In this document: positions 32,150 through 35,045 of the stretch, in pieces
Layout: each line of letters begins with the position of its first letter
How positions within the stretch are numbered: the stretch's first letter is position 1
NCBI RefSeq assembly: GCF_000485595.1
Contig: NW_014577129.1
Span: forward strand, 633,922-668,966
Reading direction: 5' to 3'
From: Priapulus caudatus
Lineage: Eukaryota > Priapulida > Priapulimorpha > Priapulimorphida > Priapulidae
Length of the DNA stretch: 35,045 nucleotides
Notes under the pieces: model-generated
What the model was told of the DNA's origin: nothing
Database searches by the model: none
The model's input: the letters and a program-made list of their open reading frames with translations, nothing else
Program-made: the position numbers and the translations under genes

Positions 32150-32440
32150 GCACGTGACGTCGACTGCGCCGCAGGCGCGCGCGACGTCAGCTGCGGCGAA
32201 GCGCGCGCGTCGACCGGACGGAGCGGCACGGACGTCGGCTGCCCACAGCCGCGCGCCGTCGACTGCGACGGAGCGCACGGCGCTGGCCTGCAGCCAAAAC
32301 ACGCGGCCGTCGACTTCGGACGGAGCGCTGCGACGTCACAGCAGCAACGACGAAGCGCGCGGCGTCGCATGGGGCGAGCGTGCGGCGAGACGCGAGGCAG
32401 CGTCGGCGAGACGATCGTCGACTGGCTGCCGACACCGACC
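32150..32440. repeat. Degenerate array of GTCGAC/GACGTC motifs
   Basis: About ten loosely related units of 23-33 bp, each with GACGTC or CGTCGAC followed by TGCG or GGACGG (for example GACGTCGACTGCG, GACGTCAGCTGCG, GCCGTCGACTGCGACGG). Shares its core with the 39-bp array upstream. Confidence 0.55.
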
Positions 32441-33361
32441 CCAACCAGCCTGCGGTGGCGTCGGCGCTCCGCGGAGTCTTCTGCGTCGACGTCGAGCCAG
32501 CCATGCAGCTGATAGTCGCTCGAGCGATGTAAGCCTGGAGGGACATGCAGACGGCGAAACGGTGCGTGTTCCGGCGTTTCTGCACTCCTGTGGGCAGGGA
32601 AGCGCCGGAGAGCGTAGCGGCACTGGCATTGCCGCGGAGTTCAGCGGCGGGCAGACGGCCTGCCGGCCACGGAGACTCGTTGACCATATCGGCTGGTGGA
32701 GCACCTGAGCGCAGCGTCCGCTGGGCCCTCAAATACGTCCGCTGGGCCCAGCCCACGGCGCAGGTGCGTCGGAATTCCGCGGCCGCTGGGGGAACTCAAG
32801 GAGGAGGGCGGAAGCGATGCTGACATCCCTCTGGACCCCAGGGACAAGTCACGCCAGAAGTAGGTGGCAGTTAGCATAGCGCGCCGCGTGGCACCGCTCC
32901 GGAAGCCTTTGGATGGACCTGCGGTCGATCTGTGAAGGGGGAGGAGTTAGCGGTGCCCCACCTGGGCTCTCCGGGTTCCAGAGGCGCGTGGGGGTGTAGC
33001 CCCCGGGTACGGAGGAGATGGGGAGATGGTTTAATGTTGTATTGCTCTAATTGTTTTGTCTTCGTGTCTGTTTTGTCGGGCGTTTGCTACCGATCAGAAC
33101 ATCACAAGGGGCTGCCATGCCGGATGCAGTGGGTGCCGCGCTCTGACGGCGAGAAAACGGCGAAACCAGTAGGCCTGCAGGTGACGGCGGAATTCGCGTT
33201 GTCTCGTGGTAGTTTCGCCGGGCCTGGAGCAGAAGCGGATAGGATCGGAGAGAGAGCAGTTGGAGCAGCAGAGGAGAGAAATGACAGAGAGTTGGGGACG
33301 GTAGAAGAGAGAGAGAGAGTAAGCCCACTACCGCGGTTCTGCTCGAGCGCGCTCGCTTTCG
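32441..33361. promoter_or_regulatory. GC-rich stretch leading to a strong splice donor
   Basis: The sequence falls in GC towards 33.0 kb, carries a purine-rich stretch (33240-33330) and ends at TTTCG|GTGAGTAAG (donor GT at 33362). This could be a 5' untranslated exon; no coding sequence is recognised. Confidence 0.35.
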
Positions 33362-34300
33362 GTGAGTAAGCGCCCGTTTTGTCCTGCTCGTTGTTAGGGT
33401 GCGTGAATAATACCAGTACTAGGCGCTACAGTCAAACGTGTCGCAGTCTGCCACGACAACGCGAGGAGTTAGTCTATTTCGTGCGCCGCTGCACGAGAGG
33501 CCAGCCGCCGATACTTTACTTACTGTACCTCTTTTCGCCGGCTGCGTTTCATAGTCGCTATACTGTGTGTCTAAACTCCTGTGTTCTACCGTAAGTATAC
33601 ACCTGGTTACATCGTAAACGCCGAGGGCTTAGTGGGCAGGGGGTGGACGTTTGCTCCTGCGCGTGTGCATACGTGTCTTACTCGTCCTGCACTGTTGACT
33701 AAACTACGACGCATTCGGTACCTGAGCACGACAGACAGTTATTGCGAGGCGCAGTAGCTTCTAAACGCGCTCGGCTGGCTAGCGAGGTGTCCGTGGAAGA
33801 GACGTCAACGCGCAATACAAACGCTCCGGAGCACAACTGGTGAGTAATATACATAAGCGTGTGTGCTAGCCATTGTGGTCGACCGGTGGCGCCATCGGGT
33901 GTCGGCCGGAAGCACGAAACGCTACACCAAGTATTAATATTCTTTTCCCAAGAGGGTCCCCCCTTAGTCTCGACAGGGGGAGTATAGGCCCCTCAAAATC
34001 TTAGGCCCATGCCAACTGGCTACTGCCGCCTCTGTTCTGGCTGTATATATACTATCTACTTACTATAGACGGCTGTCTATACTAGACTCCACTCTAACTC
34101 AGTAGATAATTCAGTAATATTAGTCCTTAAACAAGTACAGTCATGCCTGCAGACGTTTTTTATGGCCTTAAATTTTTTTATGTCATCACCTAATTATATA
34201 ACTATTATAACCTAATTATAGGACAACACATTAATTTAGAAATACACATCAAAATTGGAAAAATAAGAGTTTTTTTTTGCCTCTCGCCGACTAATCATCT
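33362..34300 (+). promoter_or_regulatory. Cluster of isolated splice donors; otherwise no gene
   Basis: Besides the donor at 33362, strong donors occur at 33591 (CTACC|GTAAGTATAC) and 33840 (AACTG|GTGAGTAATA), with no matching acceptors in view. Alternative first exons of a gene lying further right would look like this. 33900-34300 becomes AT-rich and shows no feature. Confidence 0.35.
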
Positions 34301-34309
34301 CAATTGTTG

Positions 34310-35015
34310 CGGGTGGGCCACGTGAGGCGTCCTGCGCGGATACACCCACCACTGAATTATTCTGGCGTGGCCATTCACGATACCTGTGGACTATGCTGAA
34401 CATTTTCCAATGCGTGCCAGAAGGTTTCCTTTCCAGCTGATCTAGCTCAATTTTGGGGTATCGGTTTTTAGCTCTGGCGCATGCGCCCCACCACTAAAAA
34501 ATTCTGGCAGTGTCCATTCTTGATACCTGGGACCATGCCGATCATTTTTGAATGGGTGCTAGAAGCGTTTCCTTTCCAGCTAATCTAGCTCAATTTTGGG
34601 GGTGGCGCAGTTGGCGGGCGTCTGGCGAATACACCACACTTGAATTATTCTGGCAGTGGCCATTCACGATACCTGGGACTATGCTGAACATTTTCCAATA
34701 AGCGTGCCAGACGGTTTCTTTCCAGCTAATCTAGCTCCTCAATTTTGGGTATCGGTTTTTTAGCTCTGGCGCATGCGCACCACACACTAAAAAATTCTGG
34801 CAGTGTCCATTCCTGACACGCTGGGACCATGCCGAACATTTTCCAATAGGTTCATCTGGGTTTCCTTTCCAGCTAATCTAGCTCAATTTGGGGTGCCCTT
34901 TCAAATGACCCACTGACCACGACCACCAGCGGCTACCTGCCAGACTTACATTTCCTTACATGGTATGCTACACGAGATCATTGCTATATGCATGAAATGT
35001 TTCCTTTCCAGCTAG
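34310..35015. repeat. Satellite, about 145-bp monomers in A-B-A-B order
   Basis: The core TTTCCTTTCCAGCTAATCTA recurs at about 34425, 34568, 34718, 34861 and (diverged) 35000. Two monomer types alternate: type A has TGAATTATTCTGGC (34352, 34641), type B has CTAAAAAATTCTGGC (34494, 34787). The dimer period is about 290 bp. The array runs towards the window edge. Confidence 0.88.
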
Positions 35016-35045
35016 GCTGACCCCCCTGGGCTCCGGTCTACTAGG

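Noticed and set aside
30439-32823. Many long overlapping open frames on both strands
   Set aside because: High GC lowers stop frequency; no motif, no splice logic, and repeat indels switch frames.

Overview
The window is a repeat-rich piece of animal (metazoan) nuclear DNA. It has short exons with GT-AG introns, long dinucleotide microsatellites, minisatellites, a decayed LINE fragment and large gene-poor stretches, and no prokaryotic gene organisation. A fatty acyl-CoA reductase (FAR) and a divergent, largely intronless ionotropic receptor (IR) point to a protostome, most likely an arthropod. A crustacean or another repeat-rich non-insect arthropod would fit, but the sequence does not settle this.

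The centrepiece is a head-to-head inverted duplication of a FAR gene. The right copy (11767-17720, plus strand) can be spliced by eye into 11 exons with consistent phases. The result is 1500 nt of CDS, or 499 aa, with GxxGxxG, HVAAS, STA, YxxxK and VPVD motifs, a Sterile/FAR_C region and a C-terminal membrane anchor. The left copy (1-6718, minus strand) carries exons 1-9 and runs off the window edge. Its exons 1, 2, 8 and 9 are intact, but exons 3-7 carry many 1-2 nt indels. It is therefore either a decaying paralogue or an under-polished second haplotype joined as an inverted repeat. The arms pair 1-6892 with about 11587-16936 around a 4.7-kb spacer holding only simple repeats and unrecognised DNA. 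The arms share an intronic MITE-like element and an intronic CTG/CAG tract. They differ by a 1.1-kb foldback element found only in the left copy and by non-homologous intron 1 interiors. A third FAR relic, a broken exon 1, lies at 26082-26211.

Downstream, 17721-27080 is mostly gene-poor: a 25-bp minisatellite, a GC-rich island near 20.6-21.3 kb, AT-rich DNA, a diverged 150-bp repeat and the FAR relic. A dead non-LTR reverse transcriptase fragment (27090-27430) precedes a divergent ionotropic receptor on the minus strand (27654-29021).

From about 29.7 to 33.9 kb the DNA is very GC-rich. It contains a 39-bp (13-codon) tandem repeat, a second array built on GACGTCGAC-like motifs, a perfect 12-bp hairpin next to an E-box palindrome, and several strong isolated splice donors. 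This looks like a promoter or 5' region whose gene body is outside the window. The window ends in a satellite of about 145-bp monomers in an alternating A-B (about 290 bp) arrangement. Apart from the FAR pair and the IR, no functional linkage between genes is evident.
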